Both the position numbers and the translations under genes were made by a program. Below the pieces are notes generated by a model. It searched no databases. It was not told the DNA's origin and saw nothing but the letters and a program-made list of their open reading frames with translations. Positions 46,728 through 58,269 of a stretch of DNA of 64,000 nt are shown piece by piece. The DNA is from Mallotus nudiflorus (Eukaryota > Streptophyta > Magnoliopsida > Malpighiales > Euphorbiaceae). Location: assembly GCA_947683625.1 (NCBI GenBank), contig CANTUR010000056.1:62001-126000 (forward strand), given 5' to 3'. The stretch's first letter is position 1. Each line of letters starts with the position of its first letter.

Positions 46728-49700
46728 TGTAATATCCCGTGTTTTTAAAATATTTTTACACTGTACCGGGATATGCAGTGTTAATAATTTTTATATATAT
46801 TACGATATTTTCATGAGTTGATATGTATTTAAAACCTATTTTAATTATTGTGTATTATTTACAGTGCTTTACGTAAAATTTTCCCGGGACTTGCATTTTC
46901 GGGAAAATTTTCACGTAATTAATTTATTATTAATTATTTTAAATATATTTTCGGACTTGCATGAACTCATACGTATTTTTAAATTACTAAACACCGTGTA
47001 TACATGTAATTATTTATTTAATTAGGGTTTAATATTATCCTAATATTTTATTAATTATTTATTAGTTTTATTGTTATTTAATTATTTTTATTTAGTATAA
47101 ATTATTAAAATATTAAATTTTATGTGTGTGGTGTATATTTAATGTGTGTAATTTAATATTATTTTAATATATAGTATAAAGTATATATATATACATATAA
47201 TATGTCAAAAATCAAGTTTTTTGGAAAATTATCGAATTGCCCCCGATTTCTCTCTTCTCCCTCCCGACCGTTTCCCTCACCGTCCGATGCCTTTAACTGC
47301 CAATTTTTTGCCGTTGGTGTGCCGTCCGGTGTGCCACCACCTTCTCCAGCCTTCCTCGCCGCCTGTAGCAGCGGATTTCAGTGCTTGGAAGCCATTTTTG
47401 GCCGGAGAAGCCGAATTTCCTTCCACCGTCGATCACGACAATTCCGGCCACCATTTTCAACACTGCCAGTCTCTTTCTTCTCCTTGAGCTTCGGTGAGTG
47501 TGATTCTAGCTTTGGTTTGAGCTTAAATGGTCTTGATTTGCTTAGGTTTCGAATTTTTGATTTCGGCCATATTAGGATTTTTGATTTTTTTGATCTTTGA
47601 ATTGATTGATTCATAAAAAATACCTTCACAAATGTTGTTCCCCTTAGCTTAATCTACATGTATGAATTTTTGTAGAATTTTTGGAGATTATTTTGATTTT
47701 TGGGTATTTTTGAATATTTTAATATTATTTTCTAATTTTCGTAAATTAATTAAATAATTTATGAAATTGTGTTTTATGATAAATATAGGTGTTGAAATGA
47801 ATTATAGGAATTTATTTGGAATTTTTATGAATTTCTAAGTATTTATTTTGAATTATTTAAGTTTATGGAATTTTGGAAAATTAGGGTTAAATGTGTTTTT
47901 AACTGAATTAATTGGTTAATTGAGTTCAATTATTAATATTATTGATAAATATGTTGAGAAAATTAATTTTGGATAATTGTATAATTTTTGGTGAATTTTT
48001 GAATTAATTTTGGTATATTTATATATATAGGGGTATTTTGGTAATTTTACACAAAATTGGCTAAAAATGTAATATAATTGGTTTTAATAGTTATTTAAAG
48101 TATAAAAATGATTTCTACAAATTATTTGGTATTTTTAACTAACTAAAACTATTTTTCGGGAATTATTTTCAATTATATATATAATATACGGTTTTACAAA
48201 TAAAATGAGTTTTTATCGGTTTTTACTGTGTTTTAAGGTTAATTATGTAAGTTCTATTTATAAAATGAATTTCTATGATATAAGGATATTTTTGGTATTT
48301 TTGAATTGTTCTGTGTTTGTGGATCTCGGTCGGTAGATTGTAGTCTGGAGTCCAACCGAGGGATTATGGATTTATTATTGTGCCTATTTTTTGAAGTGTG
48401 TTTCTTTGCAGGGTCGGCTCTACTCTTTGAGTAGAGAGATGTCCGTTTTACAGGGGAGGTTCTGTCGAATTTTCGATAGAATTCTCGTAAAACGTGATGT
48501 CCAGTCGAACCTTAATTCTGTTTCTGTGTTAAAGATTCTAGATCAAATTCTAGGATTTCTGTTAGGGTTATTCTGATTTTTATCGTTATTGTTTGTTTAG
48601 TTGCGCCGAGATCGAGGGTTAGTGGACCAGGCCCGTCGGACCCATCTCGAGGAGCGCACTAATTTGTGAGTTACTATTTTATATATATGTGCTTTAGGAT
48701 GCATGATTTTAGAAATACATGTTTCATGTTGACTAAATAGGCATAAATAACGTGATTTGTATTTAAGTATATTTTTGGTATATATTAAATTATATGCATG
48801 TTTTATGAATAAATTATATTTAAAATGTTTTTAAATATATTTTGAGCTTAATTCATGATTTAATTAGATTTATTTGACGTATTTATACTCGAAATATACC
48901 TGGTTTACTTTTGGTATATTTCCGGTATATATATGGTTTATATGGTTATTTTATTTAATTTCATGCATCATTTATTTGTGAATGAATGTTTTATATTTAT
49001 TAATGAAGGATATCGATAGAACGTGCTACCTAGTGGGCAGCACTAGGACCGAGTACGTACCGGTACGCCTATAACATTTAGGCTATATTACTAACTTATT
49101 TGTGGATATTGATTTGGATGGATTGATTTATGTGATGTGAGATATGATTGATGGTGTGATTGCTGGAGCTCAGTTGACCAAGTGTCTCGGGGCCAATCAC
49201 ACAGGCAGTCAGATTGCTGGAGCTCGGTTGACTTAGTGTCTCGGGGTCAGTCTACTGTCTAAATGGATTAAGTGGATATATTTGGCATAAGTGAGCCTGT
49301 ATGGCTAGAGTGTTTTCTAACACTGTTTTTGAGGTTACGATATTCTAGGGTTCTTTGTGATCCTTCATAAACTGTGATTTTCAATACAAATATATAAAAA
49401 TGATTTTTCTGCATCTGTGTGAATTTGCATGTATATATTTACATATTATATATATACTATTGATTGCATGTATTGTCATTTAGTATGCATGTATATATAT
49501 TATAGTGATTCACTTAGTGAGGTCTGACTCCCGTCCGTTGATAATTTTTCAGGAGAGTCAACATCTTTAGACCTCAGTAGCAGGCCAATACGCCGGATTT
49601 CTTCCACCCCGGCTTCTTTATGTAAACTGCTTCTCTGAGTCTTAGGTTTACTTTATCTAGACACTGCAGTAGTTGTAAATTAATTATGAGACATTATGTA

Positions 49701-49966
49701 TTTTATTTATGCGAGATGCATTTTAAGAAATTAAACTGGATTGTATTAAAAAGATTTTATATATATGTGATGAGTTGAGATTTAAATTAAATCCAGTTAA
49801 TGAAATTGTTATTATGATATTTATGATTTTTATTTCCGCTGCATTTTATGTTGCTACTATTATTGCATGTTTTTATTTTATTTTTTCTAGGCTTGCTACG
49901 AGTTCCGGATTCGAAAGAATTCCCGTTCCCTAGCGCCGGTCATGGCCCCTGTTTTGGGTCGTGACA
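46728..49966 (+). repeat. 3' LTR of the Tekay element
   Basis: 3239 bp, same ends as the 5' LTR. Where the 5' copy has a hairpin, this copy has the perfect 12-bp palindrome CGTACCGGTACG (49056-49067). The GC-rich patch (47240-47500) differs from the 5' copy more than the AT-rich parts do. The frame at 47202-47600 is not a known gene. Confidence 0.95.
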
Positions 49967-49971
49967 TGGAA

Positions 49972-50290
49972 TTACAATGGCTTTCACAGCATGTAGAAAG
50001 CTAATTCCCAAGTACATTTGCTTCTTGTCAATGAAAGCAATGAGGATGTTAGTCTTGCCTTCCCATTTGCCGATACAGATCCTCACCTTGTATGCTTTGC
50101 CCACGATGGCAAACTCGGATCCCACACATTCGGCATAGGCATGGGTTTTGGTGTATGGCAGGCCGATTTTGTTAGTCAATTCCTTTGCCATATAGACACC
50201 ATCAGCACCCGTGTCCAGCATGGCTGACACTGTGGCTCTTTTAATTGTAGCCTTGACGGACATTCGCCTTCCTTGATTTTTCACTCCCAT
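49972..50290 (-). pseudogene. Protease of the TR-GAG-type element, split by the Tekay insertion
   Basis: Reads leftwards from 50290: SAMLDTGADGVYMAKEL contains the D-T-G-A aspartic-protease active site, and IAFIDKKQMYLGISFL is the downstream flap and strand region. It is in the same frame as gag, separated from it by one stop at 50294-50296. The 3' end is cut by Tekay; the piece at 38893-39135 continues it. Residues beyond 49972 in this frame are Tekay LTR. No RT follows in either part. Confidence 0.8.
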
Positions 50291-50296
50291 AGGCTA

Positions 50297-51471
50297 CGTG
50301 TTAGGGAGGAAGTTCATTGAATCAAGTTTTTTGCCATTTTGCGTTGAATTGTCCATAAGTTGCAAGGAACCTATGGAGGCTTGTGGTTCCTCTTGGGACT
50401 GAGCCTTTTTGAATTTTTCCATAATGGCATTGATGGCTTGTTTGTTTAGACAATCTCGCATCCAATGTGGCCCATTGCAGAGAAAACATGGCTTTAAAGG
50501 CTTGGTAGCAACGTTCTTGGTCGATGGACCGTTGTCTTGTTTGGAGCTTCCACCATGGAATTTTTGGTACTGAGTCTCCTTGTGCCTCAAGTTCTTGTGT
50601 CTGTCTTGAGGATGCCCTTCATCATCGCTTGAAAAGGCCTCCTTTTCTCCCCTACTTTTGCTAGAGTTGGGATGTCTTCCTTTGTCTTGGGCAGCATAGT
50701 CGCAAATGGACTCCGTAGTAGCAATTGCTTCATCGAGGGTCTTGACGTTCCTTCGATCAAGCTCCATTTTTGCCCAATCCTTTAGCCCATCCTTGAAGTT
50801 AAAGAGAAGTTATTGGTTGGACAGTTCAGTGGCTTCAAGCATCAAGGTAGTGAACTCCTTGACGTAGTCTGAAATGCTACTGATTTGCCTCAAACGTCGA
50901 AGTTTGCTTAGTACTTCATCATTAGCATTATGGGGCACAAATAGCCTATGAATTTCAGCCTTGAACTGCTTCTAAGTATTAATCACACAATGCCCCTTCT
51001 CCTTTTCGGTGTGTTTCTGCCTCCACCATAGTTGGGTGGCATCCCTAAGGAAGATGGCAGCATTGCTGATCCTTGAGAAGTCATCCTGGACGTTCATCAC
51101 CTAAAAATATTATTCTAGGCCAAACAAGAAATTTTCCACCATAGTGGCATTGCGTGCACCACTATACATTGCTGGTTTTGACACCTTTAAGCCATGTGGG
51201 GTTGAAGTGCTTGTTGAGGCAGCATTTGTCGAGGGTGTACTGCCTCGACGGATGGCTTCAATTTCCCTATGAAGCTCTTGCAAGTCATTTAGAAGAGTCT
51301 TGCGTAGGTTAACAAATTCTTGGGTCAGGGAGCATAGTTCTTCCTTAAAGGCTTGGCCAAATTCTTGAATTATGGTCTTGGCAGCCTTGGTGATCTCCGC
51401 GTTCTCATGGATTAGATTGTCCACCTGGTCGCTGAGTTCACCAACGTTCGTAGCAACATTGGCTAGGCTAT
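50297..51471 (-). pseudogene. Gag of the TR-GAG-type element
   Basis: Minus strand, one frame with about four stops. The N-terminal half (51424-51110) is a coiled coil followed by MYSGARNATMVENFLFGLE, a gag-core opening. The core LRDATQLWWRQKH lies near 51045-51005. The zinc knuckle at about 50500-50455 reads CFLCNGPHWMRDC (CCHC). Upstream of 51471 the gag N-terminus is missing on this strand; the missing start is found on the + strand at 52280-52428. Confidence 0.82.
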
Positions 51472-52223
51472 TGTTACGACTTGCAAAGTTTGGCCTGCCC
51501 TAAGGCCTGTGGTGCATGCACACGGGCGAGGGAATTTAGCCAAGGTAAGCTAAAGAGGGCTGCTTGCCACCAAGGCCATGCCAAGCACCTAGGAAAATGC
51601 GGGAAGCCTCTAGAACATGCTAGGCTGCTAGAGTTGCTAAACTCAAGGGCAAAATGCCTAGGCCAAGTAAGGAGCCCAAGAGCACATGGGAAGGCTCTAG
51701 AAGGCTCTATAGAGCTATGGCAAAATAGCAAGGCTGCATGCTGCCAGCCATGTCAAGGAGGCCATTCGAAAACTTCCATCAATGAGCAAGGGTACCAACC
51801 TTCTGGAAAGTTCCCATGCCTCCAATGCTTGTTGCCCATCCTAGGCCATTTGGCCAGCATCTAGAAACTTCCCTTCCCTTTGTATATAGCAAAAAGCTTC
51901 TAGGGAAAGCTTTGTACATATGTTGTTTGTAGAAATGTCTATAAGAAATAATTGTAGTCACACATTGAGGAGGTGGAAAACCTATATAAAGGCAACTCCT
52001 CCCATTTGTAAATTATAATGAGAATTTATGAAGATATCTAATAAAGCCTCACATTTACTCTCATTCAAGTGCTGCCCAATTTACATCCCAAACCTCTTTT
52101 TGCCCGCTTGCTCACTCAAATTCCGTTGGGTTCTAACTCTTAGGCTTACTTAGTTCTACTTCACCCACATTGTAGACTAAGTGCCGCACATCTTAGCTAA
52201 CCTCTAAGGCTAAGCACGTGACA
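51472..52223 (+). repeat. 5' LTR of the TR-GAG-type element, in inverted orientation
   Basis: 752 bp, from TGTTACGACTTGC to CACGTGACA, on the + strand. It is the reverse complement of 38138-38892, with matching length. The gag and protease beside it read on the minus strand. Flipping 51472-52428 would put LTR, primer-binding site and gag start in the right order before the rest of gag. The open frame at 51481-51864 is LTR sequence, not a gene. Confidence 0.82.
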
Positions 52224-52225
52224 GG

Positions 52226-52237
52226 TGGTATCAAACC
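52226..52237 (+). other. Primer-binding site of the TR-GAG-type element
   Basis: TGGTATCAAACC, an initiator-methionine-type site, two bases after the LTR end. It shows the 51472-52223 copy is a 5' LTR read on the + strand. Confidence 0.75.
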
Positions 52238-52279
52238 AACGGTTTCATCCTAGATACCACTGGTTGGAGGCTTGAGTAA

Positions 52280-52428
52280 ATGGCAAGCGAGGAATCTAAT
52301 GTTACTGCCAATATAGAGGAGCAACAAACTCGTGGGCATGAGGAGGTGCACTCATAGCCCAAGAGAAGCAAATATAAGGCTCCAACGAGAGAGCCAATTG
52401 AAACTCGCATGGCTAGCTTAGAGAATAG
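52280..52428 (+). pseudogene. Gag start of the TR-GAG-type element, inverted relative to the rest
   Basis: Begins MASEESNVTANIEEQQ, 42 bases after the primer-binding site, with one TAG inside, and continues through YKAPTREPIETRMASLENS. This is a usual gag N-terminus of such elements and is exactly the part missing from the minus-strand gag. It is cut at 52428 by the TRIM-like element. Both sides of the break carry AATAG. Confidence 0.72.
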
Positions 52429-53360
52429 TATCATGGGCTCTGAGTTTTAGTGTAGGGACATTCTCCCGTGCGGCACCCTAGGCCTCCTGCATACCTTAGG
52501 TTAAGCCTTTTCCATCTCCGATGCTCACTGGTTTAGCCCTCTTATGGGCTCATCAAGGGAGCGGGGATAGCTCTCGACCAATGTGGTGCCTAATCAGCAC
52601 GCCTATCTAAGGAAAGGATGGCTGCTTAGCACGTACTCACACCCTTTTTGCTATCCTGCATCCCACATTAAGCACAAGCAACAAGCATCTCGTGCAGTCC
52701 TATGTGTCATGACAAATGGTCCATGACATTCTCCCCCACTTGATTTCGCAATGTCCTCGTTGTGTGAGGAAGGCTCCTCCCCTTTTTCTTTTAAATTAGC
52801 CAGGATTTGTGCGCAATTCCTTGCCTACTTGCCCTCTTACACTAAGGCTGTGATCCACTTGCAACTACCCTCCGTTGCTCAAGATGTGCCAATGCGGATA
52901 CGAGTGCTTGGCGAACTTTCACTGTGGCTTCCTGCCTACTTGTCCTCATCTCAATCTCTTTATAGAGGACCCACTTGTGAGCACCCCTTTCATTCGACCC
53001 GCCAACGTGGTAAAGAGCGATTGGCAAACTCACAGCTAGCACACAACCGACTCTAATACCATTTGTCATGGGCTCAGAGTTTTAGCGCAAGGACATTCTC
53101 TTGTACGACACCTCAGGCCTCCTGCATACCTGAGGTTAAGCTTCCATCTCTGATGCTCACTGGTTTTGCCCTCCCATGGGCTCATCAGGGGAGCGAGGAC
53201 AACTCCTGACTAGTGTGGTGCCTAATCAGCAAGCCCATCTAAGGAAAGGATGGCTACTTGACATGTACTCACACCCTTTTCGCTATCCCACATCCCACAT
53301 TAAGCACAACTAGCAAGCATCTCATGTAGTCCTGCGTGTCACGACAAACAGTCTGTGACA
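52429..53360 (-). mobile_element. TRIM-like miniature LTR element, 932 bp
   Basis: Two direct repeats (52429-52728, 300 bp; 53064-53360, 297 bp), about 85% alike by eye, flank a 335-bp core. On the minus strand it runs: LTR TGTCACAG...ATGACA, two bases, primer-binding site TGGTATTAGAG (53051-53061), core, polypurine tract AAGTGGGGGAGAA (52729-52741), LTR. No coding capacity. The flanks AATAG and CTTAG match at three of five bases. The open frames at 52751-53069 are chance. Confidence 0.82.
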
Positions 53361-53884
53361 CTTAGCATTGGACAAAGAAGATAGTGAACTGTATCAAAAT
53401 TTAGAATCAAATAGCTTTAAAGTTTTATTAATCTAAATAATTTTAGTTCTAGACTAAATTAAACTAAAATTGAATTAGTTTCATGGGTTTAAAAGGATTA
53501 AACCTCTTTAACTTGTCATAAATTTAACCCATTTTTTAAATTTGGGCATTCTAAACCAAATTAAACTAGGTTCATTGGTTTAAAAAGATTAAACCTTTTC
53601 AACTTGTCATAAATTTAACCTAAATTTTAAAATTTAGCATAAATATTTTGATTTAACAATTTATCAATAAATATAGAAACTATTGACTTTGATAAAAACT
53701 GATTAGAGGAGAGGTGCTAATGTGTCATCTTACTAATTGTTTTATTCCAATTTCAGGCAGGGATGATTATTATCTTGAGATTATTATTTAATCCATTTCT
53801 TTTACATGTGTATTTAATTTATTTTTATTTATTTATTCTACTAATTTAATTGTGTGTGCATGATGTAATGGATGTTGTGACTTA
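53361..53884. other. AT-rich spacer with a 90-bp tandem duplication
   Basis: No gene. GGTTTAAAAGGATTAAACC and its near copy recur about 90 bases apart (53486 and 53576), each followed by CAACTTGTCATAAATTTAACC-like text. Otherwise featureless AT-rich sequence. Confidence 0.6.
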
Positions 53885-54330
53885 ATTGCATGAAAACGGA
53901 ATTAATTATAAATTTGAATTCAATTGTAAAATTATTTGAAGGTAATTTCAATTTTTCATGTTAATAAAAAAATAATTTGATAATTAAAAAAAAATAAAAT
54001 ACGGAAGACAAACAAAGGCTAGTTGCAAGGTCCATACCTAATTTTTGAACTGTCTTTAAGGATAGTTGTTAAGAACCTCTGTGGAATTATTGATTTAAAT
54101 TGTGTCCTGAATTTTATCTAGGTGATATCTCTATCTTTTATAGCCTAAGATTGTATTTCCTAGTGGGGCTTGCATCCACATAATGCTATGAGGTGCATGT
54201 TAAACCCTGCACTCCACTGGGGATTGAGAAAGTGATTCTAGTGTTTTGTATTTTATCATTTTTAATTGTTTTATTATTTCTCTTGCATTTCACAACACTT
54301 ATCACATAATATGCTCACTGGTAATTAGAA
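53885..54330 (+). mobile_element. LTR end and leader of a second Tat copy
   Basis: Aligns by eye with 4740-5220 of the Tat 5' LTR and leader: AAGGTAATTTCAAT..., AAATACGGAAGACAAACAAA, GTTAAGAACC, then CACTCCACTGGGGATTGAG, the primer-binding region, followed by the same TTTTGTATTTTATCATTTTTA leader. It is more diverged than the two LTRs of the complete Tat element are from each other. Confidence 0.75.
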
Positions 54331-55452
54331 ATAATTCATGAAGATGGGCGTTGAAAGATACACTTTAAAAGGATTACACAAATATCGACTTACACAAGCA
54401 GATCACATAGTGAAACCTTTCAACCTTATTTATTTCCCCCATACAATTGTTCAATTATGAGTTTCTTGTCCTAATTTTTTTTTATCTAGGTTTTGATTAT
54501 CATTAGGAAAATTGACAACCAAAATAAATCTTTACATATTATATTAGTAAACAAGTAGTAAATCTTATAAATAAAACCAAAGTGTATTATAATCAGACAT
54601 AATAAGAGGGTTGGGCCCAACTTAACATTGTCCATCATTAGTGGGCTCAAGCTTTATAAATAAGACTACTAAAGGAAGTTACTAAGTTACTACATGGGTT
54701 GGGTCTTAGGTAAAGGCTTAGGTTGCCATAGCGATATACCTCCATCACGCTTTCCAATCAAGGGTTTATACAATATAGGACTAGAATGTGCCATGAGTGA
54801 CAATAGCCATATATGCTACTACTAGGTTTGAGTGAAACACATGCAACAATGCAACGTCTGATGTTAGGTAAATTGATTAAAGATTTCATCCAATATGAGC
54901 TGAAAAATAGTTGGTTAGAAAAAAGGCTGACCAATTACAATTAATAATGAGGGAGCAATAATGTAAGATAGGAATAACCGACATGATGTTAGCACACGAA
55001 GTATCAAACACAAAATTTTTTGGAATAATTAGTGCACACATTAAATGATTATCAATTTTGCGACAATCAATAACACAAGTGGCATAAATGCCTAATAAAC
55101 AGCAACATGAGCATTAAGTGATCCAACAATTGAAGTGGTAATACAAATGTCAAGCAATCAATAGTAGGAACATTGAGCAATCAATAACATAAATTTGAAG
55201 TAATAATCTGTATGAGCATTAGACAAACCATCAGTACACATGGTGATAACATCACTAGATCATTAGCATAATTTTACAATCACCTAGCTAGATTGAAAAC
55301 TCCTATAAAAGGGGCGACCTAGGTAAAAGAGAAAAAAAAAAGGATCCCATCTAGGTTTAAAAACTCCCAAAAGGGAGTGGCCTATGTAATAAAGGGAATA
55401 TAAAATAAAAATGGTTGCACTTTCATTCTGAAAAGGGCAATTTGAGAGATTA
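54331..55452 (+). other. Remnant of the second Tat copy, coding region deleted
   Basis: No open frame of note. AACTCCTATAAAAGGGGCGA and TAAAAACTCCCAAAAGGGAG (55295-55385) are diverged copies of the paired block that follows Tat integrase at 16740-16850. The whole gag-pol is therefore missing between the leader and this point. The rest is featureless. Confidence 0.5.
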
Positions 55453-56096
55453 TAGTGTGATTCCGCAAGTATATTGGTCAAGTTATAGAATAGGACTGCA
55501 AGTCCAGATATCAATCCCATAAGGAGGAGGATAAGTACTAGTTCGGTTGATTTACGTACTTGTCTAAACATATCAATTTTTATGTTGTAAAGCAATTAAA
55601 ATTAAAACTAAATTAATTTTTTTGAAGAATAGGTAGTGTATAATATGTACTAGAGTTTCTCTTTTCACCTAGATCTATATTGACTCAAAATCTAATTTAT
55701 ATAATCTCTCTTATAGTCATGTTTAAGATGCTACCATTGTGATTCTCATAAATCTCTCTCAAGCATTTACAAGGCGAGCTTATTATTTCAAGTATTAATT
55801 CGAATAAAAGGACTCTCACCTCACAAAACTCTAATCAATAAATCCATAACAAACTTAAAATCTAAAGGTAAAATGCAATATTAACTCTTAATCGGTATCT
55901 TTACTCAAATTAAGATTTAATAGTTTTTATTCTAGATCCCTAAGTTTAAATCTCCTCTCGGTCTCAATACTCTTAGCATAGGATGACTCAATATAAACAT
56001 GACAACCATAAGTATAAATCTCCTCTCGGTCTCAATATACTAACTTAAATAATTGAATCATTCATGAAGCATAAAAATAAAAACCACTTTTAAGTA
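55453..56096 (-). repeat. Partial 3' LTR of the Athila element
   Basis: Matches 60552-61185 throughout, including CTCCTCTCGGTCTCAATA twice. The match stops at AAAAACCA; beyond it lies integrase sequence. The deletion removed the 5' half of this LTR together with most of integrase. Confidence 0.85.
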
Positions 56097-56290
56097 TTTT
56101 AGTCGCTGTCTTATTTGGTCTATAGTGTCCACTATAGGGAGAACTATAATAGTGGTGTAGCACATATATATCTTTGATTTAGGAATGCACCTTCTCACCA
56201 AGCCATCATTGCATAATTTCCACAGATAAGGATCATCCAACACATAGCTTTTTACATTATTCATGAGCTTCTTTCTTTGTTGATATTAGA
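56097..56290 (-). pseudogene. Integrase N-terminal fragment of the Athila element
   Basis: Minus-strand frame at 56264-56097 reads VLDDPYLWKLCNDGLVRRCIP, the region just before the integrase zinc finger in Athila elements. It breaks off in LTR sequence, so the zinc finger and catalytic core are missing. Confidence 0.7.
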
Positions 56291-57311
56291 AGGTCTTAAG
56301 AATTTGCCCACATGAGAGAAAATTAGCCAAGTATGCATACTAGGGGATAAACACAAGTGCAAATAGTGTCTCATCTGGAAAATTATCCTTGATGGATGCT
56401 TTATCATTATTCCCCTTTTCTAAGCGAGAGAGGTGGTCCGTTAATAAGTTCTCTAAGCCTTTCTTATGTTTGATCACCATATCAAACTCTTAAAGTAGAA
56501 GTACCCATTGAATTAACCTTAGCTTAGAATCTTTCTTGGATAATAGACATTTGATAGTTGCATGATATGTGTACACTATCACTTTCGATCCTGGAAGATA
56601 AGATCAAAACTTATAAAAAGCAAACATAATAGCTAACATCTCCTTCTCTATTGTGGCATAGTTGAGTTATGCTTCTGAGAGAGTCTTGCTAGCATAGTAT
56701 ATCATATGCAACCTTTTGTCTTTACACAACCCTAGAACAACTCCTATGGCTTGGTCACTAGTGTTGCATATTAGTTCGAATGGAAGGCTCCAATTTGGCG
56801 GTACCACAATGGGTGCTTATGTGAGTTCCTTCTTCAACTTATCAAAAGCAGATTTACAATCATTAGTGAACTTAAAAGGAAAATCTTTTTCTAATAATTG
56901 AGAAAGAGGTTTAGAAATTTTAGAAAAATCCTTAATGAAGCATTTGTAAAAGCCAGCATGTCCAAGGAAGCTTCTAACACCCTTAACATTGGTTGGACAA
57001 CTAAGATTTTGAATTGTCTCTATCTTAGCTCGATCAACCTCTATTCCCCTTATTGAAATCTTATGTCTTAACAATATTCCTTCATCCACCATAAAGTGGC
57101 ATTTTTCCCAGTTTAGCACTAAATTAGTTTCCTCACATCTTGCCAATACCTTCTCCAATTTATTGAGGTAGCCATTAAATGAATCTCCAAAAACTAAGAA
57201 GTCATCCATGAAGGCCTTTATGATATCCTCAACTAAATTTGAGAAGATGGTTGTCATGCAACGTTGAAATGTGGCAGGGGCATTGCATAACCCAAAAGGC
57301 ATTATAGGCAT
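56291..57311 (-). pseudogene. Reverse transcriptase (second half) and RNase H of the Athila element
   Basis: The frame 57311-56817 contains PFGLCNAPATFQRCM and AFMDDFLVFG, the catalytic Y/F-x-D-D region in its Athila form, then FLGHAGFYKCFIKDFSKI. RNase H follows to about 56300 with stops, ending in text like DHLSRLEKG. The frame is broken near 56810 and 57315. Confidence 0.82.
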
Positions 57312-57391
57312 ACGTGCTATAAAGATAGGTGAATGTTATTTTCTCTTAGTCCTCTGGAACTATAACAATATGGTTATAGCCTGAGTAGCCA

Positions 57392-57691
57392 TCAAGGAAG
57401 CAGTAGATGTCTTACAATTCTCTCAAGAATCTGGTCAATGAATGGTAAGGGAAAGTGGTATTTTCTTATGGCATTGTTGAGCTTCTTATAATCAATACAA
57501 ACCCTCCAACTAGTAACAACTCTTGTTGGAATTAACTCTCCTTCATCATTCTCTACTATGGTCATCCCTCCTTTCTTTTGAACACACTGAATAGGGATCA
57601 CCCAACTAGAATCTGAGATCGAGTATATAATACCTGCATCAAGAAGCTTTACGATCTCCTTTTTCACCACTTCCTGCATGTTTGGATTCAA
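57392..57691 (-). pseudogene. Reverse transcriptase (first half) of the Athila element
   Basis: Reads VVKKEIVKLLDAGIIYSISD, then GGMTIVENDEGELIPTRVV, the insertion before the WRVCIDYKKLN block that is peculiar to Athila RT. A frameshift or stop separates it from the second half at about 57315-57390. Confidence 0.85.
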
Positions 57692-58260
57692 TCTCCTTTA
57701 CCATTCAATGATAGGTTTGCATCCATCTTCCATCGGTATTTTATGCATACAGTAGGATGGTCTTATTCCTCTAATGTTAGAGATCTATACCTAATAGCTT
57801 TCATCCTTTTCCTTAGCATCTCTATAAGTAAGGTTTCTTGTTCAAAGCTGAGTTTGGAAGAGATAATGACTGGTAGAGTTTGGTTGTCTCTTAGGAAGGT
57901 ATATCTAAGGTGAGGTGGTAAAGGTTTTAATTCAAGTGAAGGTGGTGAAATAATAGAAGGCTGTGTGGGTTGGATATTTAAAGTCAATGGTGTATGCTTC
58001 GGAGGATGGTTTGTTTAAGAAGGTTTAACTTTAGATGTTTCTTTTGAACTCTCCTCCACTTGTAGAGGATATTTAGCTGCTTGTAGTTGAGTATAGAAAA
58101 CTTCATCCACACATTTATCTATTACATCCAAGCACATCCAAAAGTCTCCATCAATAGGCCATCTACTTGCCTTATAAATGATGAAGACATATTTGTCTTC
58201 TCCCACTCTCAATGTGAGAGTTCCTTCATGCACATCAATCAAGGCTTTAGTAGTGTATAA
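57692..58260 (-). pseudogene. Protease-RT linker of the Athila element
   Basis: Two open stretches (58269-58015 and 57987-57763). The first contains VHEGTLTLRVGEDKYVFII, the usual strand after the protease; the second contains SLELKPLPPHLRYTFL, the PLP-HL-Y block just before Athila RT. Confidence 0.75.
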
Positions 58261-58269
58261 GAATGACAT

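Larger units (their letters stand above)
39141..49966 (+). mobile_element. Complete but defective Tekay-type chromovirus
   Basis: 10,826 bp, with 3.2 kb LTRs starting TGTAATATCCCG and ending GTCGTGACA. It is flanked by TGGAA on both sides (39136-39140 and 49967-49971). It has an iMet primer-binding site, gag-pol on the + strand, and before the 3' LTR the GGGGACGAATTCTTGTAAGG block typical of Tekay/Del elements. Gag-pol has seven stops, one frameshift and a large deletion. The insertion splits the minus-strand TR-GAG-type element. Confidence 0.95.

Noticed and set aside
52751..53069. Overlapping open frames on both strands in the TRIM-like element
   Set aside because: They cover the core and LTR of a 932-bp element without coding capacity; no similarity to gag or any other known protein.
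52424..53365. Target-site duplication of the TRIM-like element (AATAG and CTTAG)
   Set aside because: Three of five bases match; CTTAG also occurs a few bases to the left by chance. Not accepted as proof.
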